Origin: Rhodobacterales bacterium UBA3089
GTDB taxonomy: Bacteria > Pseudomonadota > Alphaproteobacteria > Rhodobacterales > Rhodobacteraceae
DNA length: 18,775 bases
Direction of reading: 5' to 3'
Assembly (NCBI GenBank): GCA_002367255.1
Contig: DFBD01000278.1
Location: forward strand, 5,205-23,979
The notes under the pieces are model-generated. The model searched no databases. It was not told the DNA's origin and saw nothing but the letters and a program-made list of their open reading frames with translations. The translations under genes were made by a program, and so were the position numbers. This document shows, one piece after another, positions 1 through 7,005 of this stretch (positions are counted from its first letter, which is position 1; each line of letters opens with the position of its first letter).

Positions 1-246
1 GATTATATGGGTTGGTTGTTGGAGCAACGTCGATGGTTAGCTGGGGATCGCATGACAATTGCCGATTTTTCCGCCGCCGCGCAGTTAAGTTGTCTGGATT
101 ACATAAGCGATATCGATTGGGCGCGAAACGAGGCGGTTCACGATTGGTATGCGAAGATAAAATCCCGCCCGGCTTTTAGGCCACTGCTGTCTGATCTGGT
201 GCCCGGGTTTGTACCCCCGGCGAACTACGCTGATCTGGATTTCTAG
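1..246 (+). CDS. Glutathione S-transferase family protein, C-terminal part (truncated by the window edge)
   Basis: The reading frame is open from base 1, so the ATG at 7 is probably internal and the gene begins outside the window. The 81 residues seen are an all-helical GST C-terminal domain. The segment LAGDRMTIADFSAAAQL carries the T-I-A-D N-capping box that opens the core helix of GST domain II, and WYAKIKSRPAFRPLL is the usual late-helix signature of the family. Such proteins bind glutathione with the missing N-terminal thioredoxin-like domain; the substrate cannot be told. The stop codon TAG is immediately followed by the GTG start of queG, so the two genes are probably co-transcribed and translationally coupled. 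Family assignment is fairly sure; specific function is unknown. Confidence 0.85.
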   Translation, partial: DYMGWLLEQRRWLAGDRMTIADFSAAAQLSCLDYISDIDWARNEAVHDWYAKIKSRPAFRPLLSDLVPGFVPPANYADLDF

Positions 247-1296
247 GTGGGCCCGGCCGTAAATGACGGTCTTTTGCAACGTCTGCGCGAACATGCGTTG
301 GCCGAAGGCTTTTCCGATTTTGGTGTTTGCTCTCCCGATGCAATCCCCGAAGCGGCGGCGCGTTTGCAGGCCTATGTGAAGGGCGGCTATCACGGAGATA
401 TGAAATGGATGGCCGAACGCCAAAACTGGCGTGGTGATCCGTCCGAACTGTGGCCCGAAGCACGTTCAGTTATAATGCTGACGGAAAACTACGGACCAGC
501 CGATGATCCGCTGCGACTTCTGGAAATGAAAGATCGGGGTAATATATCGGTTTATGCGCGCAATCGGGATTACCATGATCTGGTTAAGAAACGGCTGAAA
601 CGGGTCGGACGGTGGTTGTTGGAACAGGCCGGTGGAGACATCAAGGTTTTCGTTGATACAGCCCCAGTGATGGAAAAGCCGTTGGGGGCTGCGGCGGGGT
701 TGGGCTGGCAGGGGAAACATTCCAATCTGGTCAGCCGCGAACAGGGCAGCTGGTTTTTTCTCGGTGCGATTTTTACGACGTTGGATTTCACGAAGAGCGA
801 GCCCGAGGTTGATCATTGTGGAAGTTGCACGAAATGTCTGGATATTTGCCCGACAAACGCGTTTGTGGGGCCGTACAAACTGGACGCGCGAAAGTGCATT
901 TCCTACCTGACGATCGAATATAGCGGCCCGATTGACGAGGCCTTGCGCCCGATGTTGGGTAACCGGATTTACGGGTGCGACGACTGTTTGGCCGTTTGCC
1001 CGTGGAACAAATTCGCGAGCGTTACCAAGGATGCTAATTACTGGGCGCGGGTCGAATTGCAGTGCCCGAAGCTTGCGCATTTGGTGGCGCTGGATGATGC
1101 CGGTTTTCGCGAGGTTTTCAGCGGGTCACCCATTAAACGGATCGGACGCAACCGGTTTGTCCGCAACGTGCTTTATGCAATCGGGAATTCCGAGGAAGCG
1201 GGGTTGCGGCCCTACATTCAGCCTTTACTAAACGACGAGGATGCCGTCGTGCGCGATGCCGCTGAATGGGCGATGAAACGGTTGCCCGCGCAATAA
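247..1296 (+). CDS. queG: Epoxyqueuosine reductase QueG
   Basis: QueG carries out the last step of queuosine synthesis, reducing epoxyqueuosine to queuosine in the anticodon wobble position of GUN tRNAs, using cobalamin and two 4Fe-4S clusters in the cytoplasm. The 349-residue product shows the family marks. VDTAPVMEK (Asp137) matches the conserved active-site aspartate region. Cys191, 194, 197 and 201 form a CxxCxxCxxxCP ferredoxin motif, and Cys217, 244, 247 and 251 form the second cluster set. The end (about 315-345) is HEAT-like: [20 protein letters not shown]. The start is GTG directly after the upstream TAG; no strong Shine-Dalgarno is visible, which suggests coupling to the preceding gene. 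A symmetrical terminator overlaps the stop codon. Confidence 0.95.
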   Translation: MGPAVNDGLLQRLREHALAEGFSDFGVCSPDAIPEAAARLQAYVKGGYHGDMKWMAERQNWRGDPSELWPEARSVIMLTENYGPADDPLRLLEMKDRGNISVYARNRDYHDLVKKRLKRVGRWLLEQAGGDIKVFVDTAPVMEKPLGAAAGLGWQGKHSNLVSREQGSWFFLGAIFTTLDFTKSEPEVDHCGSCTKCLDICPTNAFVGPYKLDARKCISYLTIEYSGPIDEALRPMLGNRIYGCDDCLAVCPWNKFASVTKDANYWARVELQCPKLAHLVALDDAGFREVFSGSPIKRIGRNRFVRNVLYAIGNSEEAGLRPYIQPLLNDEDAVVRDAAEWAMKRLPAQ

Positions 1297-1323
1297 AAAA
1301 CCCGACACAATGGCCGGGTTTTT
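1296..1323. terminator. Bidirectional intrinsic terminator between queG and the atp operon
   Basis: The 9-bp perfect inverted repeat AAAAACCCG / CGGGTTTTT (1296-1304 and 1315-1323) encloses a 10-base loop. The A-tract and T-tract are part of the stem, so it gives a hairpin followed by a U-run on both strands. It lies between convergent genes: it starts at the queG stop codon and is 21 bases beyond the atpF stop. It therefore probably ends both transcripts. Confidence 0.85.
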
Positions 1324-1344
1324 CAAATTAATATGTCATAAAGC

Positions 1345-1905
1345 TTAGTGCAGTTTATCACCGGCAACTTTGATGGCATCGTCGATCAACCCGCCAGCGT
1401 CTTTCGCTGACATGTTGGCCGCGATAACTTCACCAGCAGCCGCAACAGCGATGTTAATCGCCTTGTCTTTGACTTCACGAACCGCGGCTTCCTCAGCAGA
1501 AGCGATTTGGTCCACAGCAGCCTGAAGGCGACGCGCAATGCTGTCTTTCAGGTCAGCTTTGGCTGCATCGGCAGCGATCTCGGCTTCGGTTTTGGCGTGT
1601 TCGATGATGCCTGCAACCTTACCTTCGACCTCTTTGTGCTTACGCTCAAAGGACGCCAGAATGGTCTGGGCCTCTTCGCGCAGGGCACGTGCCTCGTCGA
1701 TTTCGGATTTGATACCTTCGGCGCGATCATCAAGCATTTTTGTGATCAGCTTCGGAACACCGAAGTAAACCAAAACACCCAAGAAGATCGCAAAGGCAAT
1801 CAAAACAACAAAGTTCGTGTCGTTCAGGCTGTACCATGCATGGCCACCACCAGACGCGAACGCCGGAGTTGCCATCAAGGAAGCCAGTAGAGCAATACGT
1901 TTCAT
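1345..1905 (-). CDS. atpF: ATP synthase F0 subunit b
   Basis: Peripheral-stalk subunit of the F-type ATP synthase, anchored in the inner membrane and reaching up to F1. The 186-residue protein starts with a short hydrophobic stretch that could be a leader (residues 1-18), followed by the membrane helix TNFVVLIAFAIFLGVLVYFG (about 30-49). A long charged alpha-helical stalk rich in Ala, Glu and Lys follows, as expected for the b dimerisation coiled coil. It is the last gene of the operon, 6 bases after subunit b'. AAAGGG lies upstream of its ATG. The pair b/b' in tandem is typical of alphaproteobacteria and other phototroph-related lineages. The b versus b' assignment rests on gene order and the signal-like N terminus. 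Confidence 0.92.
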   Translation of the reverse strand: MKRIALLASLMATPAFASGGGHAWYSLNDTNFVVLIAFAIFLGVLVYFGVPKLITKMLDDRAEGIKSEIDEARALREEAQTILASFERKHKEVEGKVAGIIEHAKTEAEIAADAAKADLKDSIARRLQAAVDQIASAEEAAVREVKDKAINIAVAAAGEVIAANMSAKDAGGLIDDAIKVAGDKLH

Positions 1906-1911
1906 GGTCGT

Positions 1912-2442
1912 TTACCCTTTCAGACGTGCAGCAACTGCTGCTTTGAGTGCCTTGTCGTCCGTTGCTGACGGCATGATTGCAGCGACGATGTCAGTAGCGG
2001 CAACGCCTGCGACCTCTTCGATGCTTTTCAGTGCGCTTGCACGAATTTCTTCGATGCGAACAGAAGATTCAGCGGCCTTGGCAGCGATTTCAGCGTCAGC
2101 TTTGGCGATTGCCGCGTCGACATCTGCTTTGATCTCGGCTTTGGCTTCACCTGCGATTTGCATCGCTTGTGCGCGGGCTTCGGCTAGGGCAGCGTTATAG
2201 GCTGCCTCGGCTTCTTCCGCTTTGCGTTTGAATTCCGCGGCTTGTTCGATGTCGTTTGCAACGGCGTTATGCCGGTCTTCGATCACAGAACCGATACGCG
2301 GCAAAGCCACCTTGGCGACGATGAAATACAAAACGATAATAGACACGACCAACCAGAAAATCTGGTTTGGGTATGTCGAAAAATCGATCTGTGGCATTCC
2401 TACGGAAGCCTCTGCTGCATGTGCGGCGTCTTGAGTTGCCAT
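1912..2442 (-). CDS. atpF': ATP synthase F0 subunit b'
   Basis: Second peripheral-stalk subunit (also called AtpG or AtpX), expected to form a heterodimer with subunit b. The 176-residue protein has a hydrophilic Ala-rich N terminus, a single membrane helix QIFWLVVSIIVLYFIVAKVA (about 27-46), then LPRIGSVIEDRHNAVANDIE, the typical start of the b' stalk, and a long Ala/Glu/Lys helix. The ATG is preceded by CGGAG at suitable spacing. It is separated from atpE by a 95-base spacer that contains a hairpin, while the next gene follows after only 6 bases. Confidence 0.93.
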   Translation of the reverse strand: MATQDAAHAAEASVGMPQIDFSTYPNQIFWLVVSIIVLYFIVAKVALPRIGSVIEDRHNAVANDIEQAAEFKRKAEEAEAAYNAALAEARAQAMQIAGEAKAEIKADVDAAIAKADAEIAAKAAESSVRIEEIRASALKSIEEVAGVAATDIVAAIMPSATDDKALKAAVAARLKG

Positions 2443-2500
2443 GTTATTCTCCGATAGCAGGGCGGGCCACGTCTATGCGCAGCCCGATGCAATCCATATA

Positions 2501-2521
2501 CGGCCACGCGTATCGTGACCG
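2501..2521 (-). promoter_or_regulatory. Hairpin in the atpE-atpF' intercistronic spacer
   Basis: On the transcribed strand CGGTCACG, a 5-base loop, and CGTGGCCG pair over 8 bp, with one G-U pair and mostly G-C otherwise. It begins 16 bases after the atpE stop codon. It is not followed by a U-run, so it is unlikely to be a full terminator. By inference it may protect the 3' end of an atpB-atpE message or slow ribosomes or RNase, helping to make more subunit c (needed in many copies) than b'. Confidence 0.5.
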
Positions 2522-2537
2522 CAGTTCGGCGTTTTGC

Positions 2538-2774
2538 TTAAACAGCAAACATAAGCAGAAGTGCAACGAGGAACGAGAAGATCCCCAGAGCTTCCGCAAA
2601 CGCGATGCCGATGAACAGCGTGGCTGTCTGCTCGCCTGCTGCTGCAGGGTTGCGAAGTGCGCCAGACAGGAAGTTACCCGCCACAAGACCCACACCAATA
2701 CCAGCGCCGCCCATACCGATGCTTGCCAAGCCTGCACCGATCATTTGACCCATTACTGCGATATCGCCTTCCAT
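2538..2774 (-). CDS. atpE: ATP synthase F0 subunit c
   Basis: The ring-forming proteolipid that carries protons through F0. The 78-residue product is the normal length and consists of two membrane helices around the polar loop ALRNPAA (39-45, with the RNP triad at 41-43). The proton-carrying carboxylate is Glu61 in [13 protein letters not shown] in the second helix, so this is a proton-type c subunit; the polar residues of a sodium-binding site are not evident. The Shine-Dalgarno AAAGGAG precedes the ATG and lies partly in the loop of a weak 6-bp dyad (TATTCT/AGAATA, 2777-2793). It follows atpB by 40 bases. Confidence 0.97.
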   Translation of the reverse strand: MEGDIAVMGQMIGAGLASIGMGGAGIGVGLVAGNFLSGALRNPAAAGEQTATLFIGIAFAEALGIFSFLVALLLMFAV

Positions 2775-2814
2775 AGTATTCTCCTTTAGAATATCTAGAT
2801 TAGTTAGTTAAACT

Positions 2815-3579
2815 CTAGTGGCTCGGATGCAACGCATCGTTGAGGTACACCACAGTCAAGATTGTGAAAACATAAGCCTGAATGAAGGCTACGAGTAGTT
2901 CGAGGCCGTAGACCGCGACAATTGCGGTTATCGGGATAACAGCCCCAATCCCCAGTGCGCCGGCGAAACCGGCGAACACTTTGACCACCGCGTGACCAGC
3001 CATAAGGTTTCCACCAAGACGGATGGAATGGCTGACGGGGCGGACAAAATACGAAATCAGCTCGATCAGGAACAGCACGGGGCGCAAGGCCAGTGGTGCG
3101 CTGGATACCCAGAAAAGCTTGATGAAAGACGGGCCGTTTTTCACGAAACCGATGACGGTAACGGTAAGGAAAACGGTTAGCGCAAGAACGCCGGTAACTG
3201 CGACATGCGAGGTTGTCGAGAAACTGTAAGGCAGAAGGCCCAGCAGGTTCGCGAACAGAATGAACAAGAAAGCTGTCATGATATGCGGGAAATACGCCAG
3301 GCCTTCTTTGCCTGTAATATCTTCGATCATCTTGCGAACGAAACCGTAAGTCATTTCGGCAACTGACTGGCTGCGGCTTGGAACCATGGCGCGGCCACGG
3401 GAACCGACAACCAACACAACGAATGCGGCCAGAACAGCCAAAGCCATCCAAAGGGTTACGTTTGTTGGCGTGTACCATTGGATGGGGCCATCACCAAACA
3501 GCGGGTGAACCACAAATTGGTCCATCGGGTGGATGTTGAAAGCGCTTGCCGCTTCTTCAGTTGTGCTTTCTGTAGACAC
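2815..3579 (-). CDS. atpB: ATP synthase F0 subunit a
   Basis: Membrane subunit that forms the two proton half-channels next to the c ring. The 254-residue protein has several hydrophobic helices. The family core is present: [20 protein letters not shown] carries the essential arginine (Arg187), and Glu173 in [11 protein letters not shown] lies one helix turn earlier. The N terminus [15 protein letters not shown] is the usual periplasmic start. The start codon is GTG, chosen because GAGG lies 8 bases upstream and the N terminus has the expected length. It follows atpI by 12 bases. Confidence 0.96.
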   Translation of the reverse strand: MSTESTTEEAASAFNIHPMDQFVVHPLFGDGPIQWYTPTNVTLWMALAVLAAFVVLVVGSRGRAMVPSRSQSVAEMTYGFVRKMIEDITGKEGLAYFPHIMTAFLFILFANLLGLLPYSFSTTSHVAVTGVLALTVFLTVTVIGFVKNGPSFIKLFWVSSAPLALRPVLFLIELISYFVRPVSHSIRLGGNLMAGHAVVKVFAGFAGALGIGAVIPITAIVAVYGLELLVAFIQAYVFTILTVVYLNDALHPSH

Positions 3580-3591
3580 GATCTGCCCTCA

Positions 3592-3930
3592 CTATTGACC
3601 CTGTTGGGCCGTTTCATTCTCGGCCAATTGCTTGGCCTTTTGCCTCTGAACCTCCTCGGCGGTTCGCATCATAACGCGGATACCGGCCCCGAAGCCCAAC
3701 AACGAAAAGAGTATCAGGAAAATCGGGATCGTCCCGAACAGACTATCCAGCCCGTACCCAATACCCATGCCCATCGCCATTCCGACGACGAGCTCTAAAA
3801 CCATACGCCAAGCCAGACTGGCTTTCTCGTACTTGCTCTCCGTGCTTGGGGCGGGCTCGATCGCGACTTTCGCCGCCTTGATCCGCTGATCCAGTGCTTC
3901 GAGTTTTTCCGGACTTGGCGTATCGGTCAT
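3592..3930 (-). CDS. atpI: AtpI family F0 assembly protein
   Basis: Small membrane protein encoded first in many atp operons; AtpI helps c-ring assembly and has been linked to Mg2+ supply, but is not a structural subunit. The 112-residue product has a hydrophilic N-terminal half (about 1-45, beginning MTDTPSPEKLEALDQRIKAA) and two hydrophobic hairpin helices, LELVVGMAMGMGIGYGLDSL and IFLILFSLLGFGAGIRVMM. The C-terminal tail is polar. The ATG is preceded by AAGGAAGG. It is the promoter-proximal gene of the operon, below the promoter at 3992-4020. Confidence 0.9.
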   Translation of the reverse strand: MTDTPSPEKLEALDQRIKAAKVAIEPAPSTESKYEKASLAWRMVLELVVGMAMGMGIGYGLDSLFGTIPIFLILFSLLGFGAGIRVMMRTAEEVQRQKAKQLAENETAQQGQ

Positions 3931-3991
3931 CCAATACCTTCCTTTTCCAGCCTCTTAGTACATAGATTCCCTATCGGGAGCATTCTGGCGG

Positions 3992-4020
3992 ACAATATGT
4001 ATGTGGATGGGCTGTGTCAA
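3992..4020 (-). promoter_or_regulatory. Sigma70-type promoter of the atp F0 operon
   Basis: On the minus strand a perfect -35 box TTGACA (4015-4020) and a -10 box TATTGT (3992-3997) are separated by exactly 17 bases. Transcription should start near 3985, giving a leader of about 55 bases before the atpI ATG. It is the strongest housekeeping promoter I recognise in the window, which fits a highly expressed operon. Confidence 0.75.
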
Positions 4021-4131
4021 GCGTATGTAAGGGGACTGTGAATATGTTTATCTAACTGAATTACATATATAATTATTGCATGCGACGTGCTGGCACAGGT
4101 AGATTGGTTAAAATTTTTCACAACACAAAAA

Positions 4132-4186
4132 TCAACTGTTCGGTTGATCATTTTATCTACATGCCTATAGTCAAACACATGGTTGA
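4132..4186 (+). promoter_or_regulatory. Two candidate ArsR operators upstream of and over the arsR start
   Basis: Two 16-base elements share the form TCAA-N8-TTGA. The first, TCAACTGTTCGGTTGA (4132-4147), is a clean dyad that extends to ATCAAC/GTTGAT. The second, TCAAACACATGGTTGA (4171-4186), has one mismatch in its arms and contains the proposed ATG start codon. Their starts are 39 bases apart. A TATAAT hexamer lies upstream at 4068-4073, with only a weak -35. ArsR repressors usually bind such dyads near their own promoter, so autoregulation is the likely meaning. Binding is inferred, not shown. Confidence 0.5.
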
Positions 4187-4535
4187 GAATTCAGAATATC
4201 GTCTAGACTCCCTTTTTGCTTCCTTGTCAGACCAGACAAGGCGCGCAATTCTGCTGATGTTGCTGGAAGGTGACCTGACCGTCAAAGAAATCGCGGCGCC
4301 TTTCGAGATGTCCCTGGCTGCCGTATCCAAACATGTCCAGATATTGGCAAAGGCCGGATTACTTACCCAACACAAATCAGGGCGCGAAAAATGGTGTCGA
4401 CTTGACACCAACGCCCTGAAGCCCGCTGCCTTCTGGCTTGAATCCTACGGACAGTTTCTGGACGATAGCTTTGAGTTGCTGGAAGAGTTGATAGAACTGC
4501 AAGGCATCAGCACAGAGGTTCCCGCAGACACCTAA
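4179..4535 (+). CDS. ArsR-family winged-helix transcriptional regulator
   Basis: A 118-residue DNA-binding repressor-type protein. LDSLFASLSDQTRRAILLML is the opening helix of ArsR proteins, and APFEMSLAAVSKHVQILAKA is the helix-turn-helix with the recognition helix; the HKSGREKWCRLD stretch is the beta wing. A C-terminal amphipathic helix (WLESYGQFLDDSFELLEELI) would be the dimer interface. Only one cysteine is present (Cys73, in the wing), so the classic CxC metal site is missing and metal sensing is unlikely. The frame runs back to an ATG at 4080 and another at 4161. I chose 4179 because similar regulators begin MVE, but no Shine-Dalgarno supports any start, so a leaderless message is possible. 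The 3' end overlaps the convergent fliL by 4 bases. Its target is unknown. Confidence 0.8.
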   Translation: MVENSEYRLDSLFASLSDQTRRAILLMLLEGDLTVKEIAAPFEMSLAAVSKHVQILAKAGLLTQHKSGREKWCRLDTNALKPAAFWLESYGQFLDDSFELLEELIELQGISTEVPADT

Positions 4536-5041
4536 ACGTCCTGACGCAAAATATCCGTGATCAATACATTATACACATCGTCCCCGATTACCTGACGTGC
4601 CGCCTCCAGAAGCGAACCCCTTAAGTCATTCATCGCCTCACCACTTGTAAATTGCCCATCAAACCCGCCGGAATTCGCATGTAGAAACATCACACTCAGC
4701 AACGCATCCCGCAGTTTCGGTTCCCTGGCGAACACAACATCGCCAACCACTGGTGTTGTTTCAATCGACAACGTCATCACGACCATCGAAGAAACATTGT
4801 TGTCCTTCACAACCGGAACAACAAACTGCTTACTCAATTTTACATAGTAAACGTTGTTGGGATCGGGCTCGGACTCCTCCCCATGAGCGGTATCCGCGGC
4901 CACCTCTGCCTCGCAAGAGCCATGCCCATCGTCCTGACACGCCTCGGTCGCTGTCGTGGGGACGGGGCGCAGAAATATGCCGCCCCCCACCCCCGCGCCA
5001 AGGCCAATAAGGACTATCAAGATCGGAAGAATTTTACCCAT
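4532..5041 (-). CDS. fliL: Flagellar basal-body protein FliL
   Basis: FliL is a single-pass inner-membrane protein that sits around the stator and supports motor torque. The 169-residue product begins directly with a membrane helix (about 4-24) and has almost no cytoplasmic tail. A periplasmic linker follows, then a FliL domain (YYVKLSKQFVVPVV ... VMTLSIETTPVV ... KLRDALLSVMF). The linker is acidic and carries Cys35, His40, Cys43 and His53, an unusual cluster. It is the last gene of the flgB operon, 9 bases after flgH, and its stop overlaps the convergent arsR gene. The C-terminal part ending VLITDILRQDV is typical for FliL. Confidence 0.85.
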   Translation of the reverse strand: MGKILPILIVLIGLGAGVGGGIFLRPVPTTATEACQDDGHGSCEAEVAADTAHGEESEPDPNNVYYVKLSKQFVVPVVKDNNVSSMVVMTLSIETTPVVGDVVFAREPKLRDALLSVMFLHANSGGFDGQFTSGEAMNDLRGSLLEAARQVIGDDVYNVLITDILRQDV

Positions 5042-5050
5042 ACTACCCCC

Positions 5051-5785
5051 TTAGAACGGCGCCACGATTTCAAAAATCTGCTGGCCATATCGCGGTTGCT
5101 GTACGTCACTTATCCGCCCCCGCCCACCGTATGAAATCCGTGCGCCAGCGATTTTGTCGTAAGTAATCTCATTCCTGCGCGAAATATCTTCCGGCTGAAT
5201 AATCCCCATGACTTGTAGCTCTCGCAACTCGAAGTTCACCCGAACCTCTTGCAAGCCGCTGACCACCAGATGGCCGTTCGCAAGAACATCAATCACCGTC
5301 GCAGCAATCCGAAGCGTAATTTTTTCATTGCGTGAAACAGTGCCATCGCCTGCTGATGTAGACGTCGAGGAAAAGTTAGCGGCCGGATCGAGGCTTGTTC
5401 CTTCGGGCAAGGCACCTGATACCAGTTCCGGTAACCCCATCAATGCCCCAATGCTCATCGTGCCTGAGCCGGATCGAGATTGCCCTGATCGATTGGATAT
5501 CTGCGCTTGATCGTCTATCTCGATAACAACCGTTAAAATATCGCCCAAATTACGTGCCCGCCTGTCGCCGAACAGGGATGCTGGCCCTGAACTCCAAAGC
5601 GACCCCTGACTGTAGCTTCGCCGAACCAATGTCGGTGGGGGCACCGCAATTGTAAGGCGCTCGGCGGAAATACCTATGCCGCTATCTGCCCCTATCATAG
5701 TTAAATCAGGTGCCCTTCCAACCTCCTCAAAAGGAACACAGCCAGTTATCAGAAGTGTGATACCAAGAACCCACCGGGAAATCAT
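5051..5785 (-). CDS. flgH: Flagellar L-ring lipoprotein FlgH
   Basis: Outer-membrane lipoprotein that forms the L-ring bushing around the flagellar rod. The 244-residue precursor has a short signal peptide ending in the lipobox LITGC with Cys16 as the acylation site. Family blocks follow: SLWSSGPASLFGDRRARNLG, then the D-I-L-T-V-V-I-E-I-D-D-Q-A run, KITLRIAATVIDVLANGHLV, and the C-terminal YGGRGRISDVQQPRYGQQIF. The length is normal. Its ATG overlaps the flgA stop by 4 bases (ATGA), indicating translational coupling. Confidence 0.96.
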   Translation of the reverse strand: MISRWVLGITLLITGCVPFEEVGRAPDLTMIGADSGIGISAERLTIAVPPPTLVRRSYSQGSLWSSGPASLFGDRRARNLGDILTVVIEIDDQAQISNRSGQSRSGSGTMSIGALMGLPELVSGALPEGTSLDPAANFSSTSTSAGDGTVSRNEKITLRIAATVIDVLANGHLVVSGLQEVRVNFELRELQVMGIIQPEDISRRNEITYDKIAGARISYGGRGRISDVQQPRYGQQIFEIVAPF

Positions 5786-6207
5786 GAACTGACCTCGATC
5801 GTACCATCGGGCAACACGCGCCCGGTTACCGTTAGGCGTGAATCCAAATTCATCACGCGGACTAGGTCGCCAATACCGGCGCGGTCCAACACGCGCCCCT
5901 CGGCAGAGATTGATAATAATCCAGTGTTATAAACCATAATAACCACTTGGTTTCGCTCCATTATCGCTGGTGCGCCTATTTCTGATGCTCGGATCACTCG
6001 ACCGGCATACAAATTTACCCGCGCCTCCAATCCGATAATACTTACAGCATCCGCAATTCCACCGACGGTATCGGTATCGAGCATCGTCAAATCCTCCGCC
6101 ATGATTATACTGCGCGCACGAATAGCATGCGCGGCAACTACTGTCTGTGCGCCAGCCGCTAGTGCTGAGACGAACAGTAGAAGGATGCTTAGGCGTATCG
6201 TTTTCAT
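5782..6207 (-). CDS. flgA: P-ring assembly chaperone FlgA (short alphaproteobacterial form)
   Basis: FlgA is a periplasmic chaperone needed for P-ring (FlgI) assembly. The 141-residue product has a Sec signal peptide (MKTIRLSILLLFVSALAAGA, cleavage near residue 20). It then shows the SAF-like domain: AHAIRARSIIMAEDLTMLDT and NLYAGRVIRASEI, followed by the C-terminal beta domain with VLDRAGIGDLVRVMNLDSRL and TVTGRVLPDGTIEVSS. It is clearly shorter than the enterobacterial protein (about 220 residues) and consists of little more than the SAF and C-terminal region. It overlaps flgG by 1 base and flgH by 4 bases. Confidence 0.92.
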   Translation of the reverse strand: MKTIRLSILLLFVSALAAGAQTVVAAHAIRARSIIMAEDLTMLDTDTVGGIADAVSIIGLEARVNLYAGRVIRASEIGAPAIMERNQVVIMVYNTGLLSISAEGRVLDRAGIGDLVRVMNLDSRLTVTGRVLPDGTIEVSS

Positions 6208-6992
6208 CAGCGAATTTGCGTAGTCGCGCCGAGCATTTGGTCTGCGGCCGTGATAACTTTAGCATTCAATTCATAACCACGTTGTGCCTCGATCAATTCG
6301 GTAAGTTCCCGGACGGAGTCGACCGAACTTTCCTCAAGATAGCCTTGGCGGAATTGTCCCAACCCGTCTTGACCTGCCTCGCCAACTCTGGCCGTACCGG
6401 AGGCTGCTGTTTCGCGGTAAAGGTTACCGCCAATTGCCTCCAACCCTTTTTCGTTAGTGAACCCGGCCAAAGTAAGCTGCCCTAGGAATTGTGCATCGAC
6501 CTGATCCAGAAAATACGCATAAATCTCGCCATCGGCGTTGATCGATAGGTCTCGGGCGTCGTCCGGAATTGTTACATCCGGCATGATCGGATATCCGGCA
6601 GAGGTAACAATTTGCCCGTCGCCCGTCATCTTAAGCGCCCCGTCGCGCGTGTAGCCCGTGCCGCCAGACGGCAAAGCAACCTCAAAATATCCGGAGCCCT
6701 CAATCGCCATGTCCAACTCGCCACCGGTTTGTTTCAGCGAACCTTGTGCGACATCCATTGATATGGCTGAAGGCTTTACGCCCATTCCCAACTGAACACC
6801 GGCAGGCAAAATTGAACCGTCCGCCGCGCTAACCGCCCCGGGTCGCTGGACCTGTTGATAATGCAAATCCGTAAATTCCGCACGCCGTGGATTATACGCC
6901 GTCGTATTCATATTCGCGAGGTTATTGGCAATCACCTCTACCCGCATCTGCTGAGCAGACATGCCTGTCGCGGCTATTTTCAAAGCATTCAT
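6207..6992 (-). CDS. flgG: Flagellar distal rod protein FlgG
   Basis: Distal-rod subunit, exported through the flagellar type III apparatus. The 261-residue product (normal length) begins MNALKIAATGMSAQQMRVEV and has the rod signature VIANNLANMNTTAYNPRRAE. The middle carries the FlgG beta domain (MAIEGSGYFEVALPSG, TRDGALKMTGDGQIVTSAGY), and the end the helix VRELTELIEAQRGYELNAKV followed by ADQMLG. A strong AGGAGG lies 5 bases before the ATG. It follows flgF by 13 bases. Confidence 0.97.
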   Translation of the reverse strand: MNALKIAATGMSAQQMRVEVIANNLANMNTTAYNPRRAEFTDLHYQQVQRPGAVSAADGSILPAGVQLGMGVKPSAISMDVAQGSLKQTGGELDMAIEGSGYFEVALPSGGTGYTRDGALKMTGDGQIVTSAGYPIMPDVTIPDDARDLSINADGEIYAYFLDQVDAQFLGQLTLAGFTNEKGLEAIGGNLYRETAASGTARVGEAGQDGLGQFRQGYLEESSVDSVRELTELIEAQRGYELNAKVITAADQMLGATTQIR

Positions 6993-7005
6993 TGCAACCT
7001 CCTAT

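Noticed and set aside
466..1080. 204-codon minus-strand frame opposite queG
   Set aside because: The plus strand encodes all conserved QueG cysteine motifs over the same bases; the reverse frame shows no domain.
2804..3478. 224-codon minus-strand frame overlapping atpB in another frame
   Set aside because: It is Arg/Cys/Ser-rich and overlaps the clearly conserved subunit a in a shifted frame. Not a real gene.
4080..4178. N-terminal extension of the ArsR frame from the ATG at 4080
   Set aside because: The extra 33 residues do not look like ArsR sequence, there is no ribosome site, and the stretch overlaps the likely promoter and operator.
3935..4178. Small RNA gene or riboswitch in the atpI-arsR gap
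   Set aside because: The gap is explained by the atp promoter on one strand and the arsR dyads on the other; no conserved RNA fold or terminator is visible.
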